From the NCBI RefSeq assembly GCF_023100805.1, contig NZ_CP095855.1, positions 4,133,001 to 4,197,000 on the forward strand: DNA of 64,000 bases, in the 5' to 3' direction. The DNA is from Chitinophaga filiformis. Lineage in GTDB: Bacteria > Bacteroidota > Bacteroidia > Chitinophagales > Chitinophagaceae. This document shows, piece by piece, positions 62,632-64,000 of the stretch; position 1 is the first letter of the stretch, and each line of letters opens with the position of its first letter. The notes below the pieces were generated by a model. The model was given only the letters and a program-made list of their open reading frames with translations, was not told where the DNA came from and did no database searches. Position numbers and translations under genes: made by a program.

Positions 62632-62841
62632 ATGTCAAAATACAAAGACGTTGAAGTAACCGTTACTAAAAAGCATCCGGAAACCGGCGAACCCGCTTCC
62701 TCAGGTCATTCTTTCATTGTCGGAGTACTGGGGAAAAAGAAAGGTTTTTACGAAATAGAGACCGAGCAATTGAACAGGCTGAAAAATGAAGACCTGCAGA
62801 TAGCATTATTTAAGCTGATACATCCCCAGACACATCACTAG
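62632..62841 (+). CDS. Small hypothetical protein (69 aa)
   Basis: From the Met at 62632 this small acidic/basic protein begins MSKYKDVEVTVTKKHPETGE and ends QIALFKLIHPQTHH. It mixes strands (VEVTVTKKH, GHSFIVGVLG, FYEIETEQL) with a helix (NRLKNEDLQIALFKLI). No family is recognised. The regular period of charged residues and the clean start make it likely to be real; the frame upstream of 62632 is the hairpin region and lacks protein-like sequence. It is a single gene. Confidence 0.6.
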   Translation: MSKYKDVEVTVTKKHPETGEPASSGHSFIVGVLGKKKGFYEIETEQLNRLKNEDLQIALFKLIHPQTHH

Positions 62842-62942
62842 ATGGGGGGCCTCTTAATTAAGACCTGACCATAATATCTCGTTTTTTAATAATAATATAA
62901 ACCCCGGCGAAAATTATATAACAAATTCTCGGGGATTACGGC

Positions 62943-62950
62943 TATTTTTG
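62943..62950 (+). promoter_or_regulatory. Candidate -7 promoter box
   Basis: TATTTTTG matches TAnnTTTG and ends only 7 bp before the ATG of the HYC_CC_PP gene at 62958. If used, the transcript would be nearly leaderless. No good -33 TTTG was found. Confidence 0.4.
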
Positions 62951-62957
62951 CCCTTGG

Positions 62958-63356
62958 ATGAAGAAGCTATTTACACTCATACTGGCCATTCTTTACATGG
63001 GGTCGTCTACCGGCGCTACCTTCCACATGCATTATTGCATGGGAAAACTGGTAGAAGTGAAACTGTGGCATAAAGAAGGGCAGAAGTGCAGTAAATGCGG
63101 TGCTGAACCTACATCCGCATGTGCTAAGAAGTGCTGTAAGGACGAGCATAAAACAGTAAAACTGGAAAAAGACCAGAAAGCTGTTGAAAACATCTTCTCT
63201 GTTATCCAGGCGCCTGCTATTGCCAGCCCGCTTACCTATGCAGAGCAGCCGGAAACGCATGTAGTTTCCCTGCTGGAAGAATTCCCGGTCAGCAACGCGC
63301 CGCCGCGAAGCAACAAAGTACATACACATATATTGAACTGCACATTCCGCATCTGA
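62958..63356 (+). CDS. HYC_CC_PP family protein (exported, Cys-rich)
   Basis: This 132-aa exported protein has a signal peptide (MKKLFTLILAILYMGSSTGA), then the motifs that give the family its name: FHMHYCMGKLVEVKLW (HYC), CAKKCCKDEHKTVKL (CC) and NAPPRSNKVHTHILNC (PP). KCSKCGAEPTSAC adds two further Cys. The Cys/His content suggests metal binding. It precedes a CusA-type metal pump gene by 190 bp in the same direction, which is the usual context and supports a role in copper or similar metal handling (inference). Confidence 0.9.
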   Translation: MKKLFTLILAILYMGSSTGATFHMHYCMGKLVEVKLWHKEGQKCSKCGAEPTSACAKKCCKDEHKTVKLEKDQKAVENIFSVIQAPAIASPLTYAEQPETHVVSLLEEFPVSNAPPRSNKVHTHILNCTFRI

Positions 63357-63546
63357 TACCCCATCGGGCGTACAATTCTTATCTCCTTATTCGTACGCCA
63401 TCATCTCCACTATTAATTATCTGATCATCAGGCGTATTGCCAGGCTGTTATCATGCCTTGCATTAACATCTGTCAGATAAACGTTCTTATTAATTGATTG
63501 TCAGCGTATGCCCTTATCCTGCGCATATGCTTCGAAAAGCACCTGT

Positions 63547-64000
63547 ATGGTACATAGAATAATCGAATGGTCTTTACGCAACCGTTTCATCGTGTTATTG
63601 ATGGCAGCGGGCATATTTGCCTGGGGGATCTTTGCTGTTAAAAAGAACCCGATAGATGCCATCCCCGATCTCTCGGAAAACCAGGTGATTGTATTTACGG
63701 AATGGATGGGTCGTGGCCCTCAGCTCATAGAAGACCAGGTTACTTATCCGCTGGTTACAAACCTGCAGGGATTGCCGCGTATCAAATACGTTCGCGGTAC
63801 TTCCATGTTTGGTATGAGCTTTATCTACGTGATATTCAACGATGATGTCGATATCTACTGGGCGAGGGAAAGAGTGCTGGAAAGACTAAGTACCGTTACC
63901 CGCACCCTGCCCAATGGTGTAACGCCACAGCTGGGTCCCGACGGTACCGGCGTCGGGCATATACTATGGTATACACTTGACGCGCCTGATATGGACCTCG
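63547..64000 (+). CDS. Heavy-metal efflux RND transporter, CusA/CzcA type (partial, N-terminus only)
   Basis: The first 151 residues of a metal-efflux RND pump are visible; the rest (family length about 1030-1040) lies beyond the window. They begin [20 protein letters not shown], the first membrane helix, followed by [40 protein letters not shown] and [20 protein letters not shown], which are diagnostic for CusA/CzcA. The start was set at 63547; an in-frame Met at 63508 would add 13 residues unlike the family. It likely exports copper, silver, zinc, cobalt or cadmium; which one cannot be told from this part. Confidence 0.93.
   Translation, partial: MVHRIIEWSLRNRFIVLLMAAGIFAWGIFAVKKNPIDAIPDLSENQVIVFTEWMGRGPQLIEDQVTYPLVTNLQGLPRIKYVRGTSMFGMSFIYVIFNDDVDIYWARERVLERLSTVTRTLPNGVTPQLGPDGTGVGHILWYTLDAPDMDL

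Overview
The window looks like chromosomal DNA of a soil-type Bacteroidota close to Chitinophaga. The evidence is three SusC/SusD pairs, a FecR/ECF sigma pair, a hybrid two-component regulator with a beta-propeller sensor, a type IX secretion C-terminal sorting domain, TAnnTTTG-type promoter boxes, poor Shine-Dalgarno signals and lipoprotein signal peptides ending in (A/S)C.

Layout. 1-3.6 kb (minus): an RND drug-efflux pump (cut by the window edge), its adaptor and a small haem-motif lipoprotein. 4-6.3 kb: an AraC regulator and a short-chain dehydrogenase, separated by an 87-bp-period palindromic repeat array. 6.8-9.1 kb: a secreted zinc peptidase with a sorting tail. 9.2-18.9 kb (minus): the most unusual region, a peptide natural-product (RiPP) locus. 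It has a 69-aa precursor with a double-glycine leader, a radical SAM/SPASM maturase of the cyclophane-forming type, four tandem paralogous proteins that each keep an H-x-D...H set resembling a 2-oxoglutarate/Fe(II) oxygenase site, and a C39-peptidase ABC exporter. A beta-barrel outer-membrane protein lies upstream. 19-26 kb: assorted single genes (DHFR-like reductase, a secreted unknown, a beta-helix lipoprotein, two VOC proteins, a Crp-like regulator, a serine hydrolase) and an HxlR regulator broken at its 5' end by an inverted repeat. 26.1-35.5 kb (minus): a glycan locus with ECF sigma, FecR, SusC with an STN domain, SusD and a GH89 alpha-N-acetylglucosaminidase. 35.6-37.6 kb: a second AraC/dehydrogenase module paralogous to the first. 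37.7-41.6 kb: a YozG-like/DUF2975 pair, a SMUG2-like DNA glycosylase, an AT-rich HEPN-type gene with an unknown partner, and an alpha/beta hydrolase lipoprotein. 42.3-50.1 kb (plus): SusC/SusD, an arylsulfatase, two unusually small membrane proteins and a fatty acid hydroxylase-like membrane protein, ending at a strong terminator. 50.1-62.3 kb (plus): a hybrid two-component regulator, SusC/SusD, GH30 and GH35, probably a beta-galactan (arabinogalactan side-chain) locus. 62.6-64 kb: a small unknown gene, a HYC_CC_PP protein and the start of a CusA/CzcA metal-efflux pump.

How the parts work together. In the RiPP locus the precursor would be modified in the cytoplasm by the radical SAM enzyme and perhaps by the oxygenase-like paralogs, then cut after Gly-Gly and exported by the C39 ABC protein. 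Residues 58-66 of the precursor read as three consecutive aromatic-first triplets (YDK, HDT, FLQ), the pattern expected for three-residue cyclophanes. The three Sus-type loci are controlled in different ways (sigma/anti-sigma, no local regulator, hybrid two-component). Two dehydrogenase/AraC modules share TTTGTT-containing direct repeats at the dehydrogenase promoter. All functional statements come from reading motifs by eye; no database search was run.
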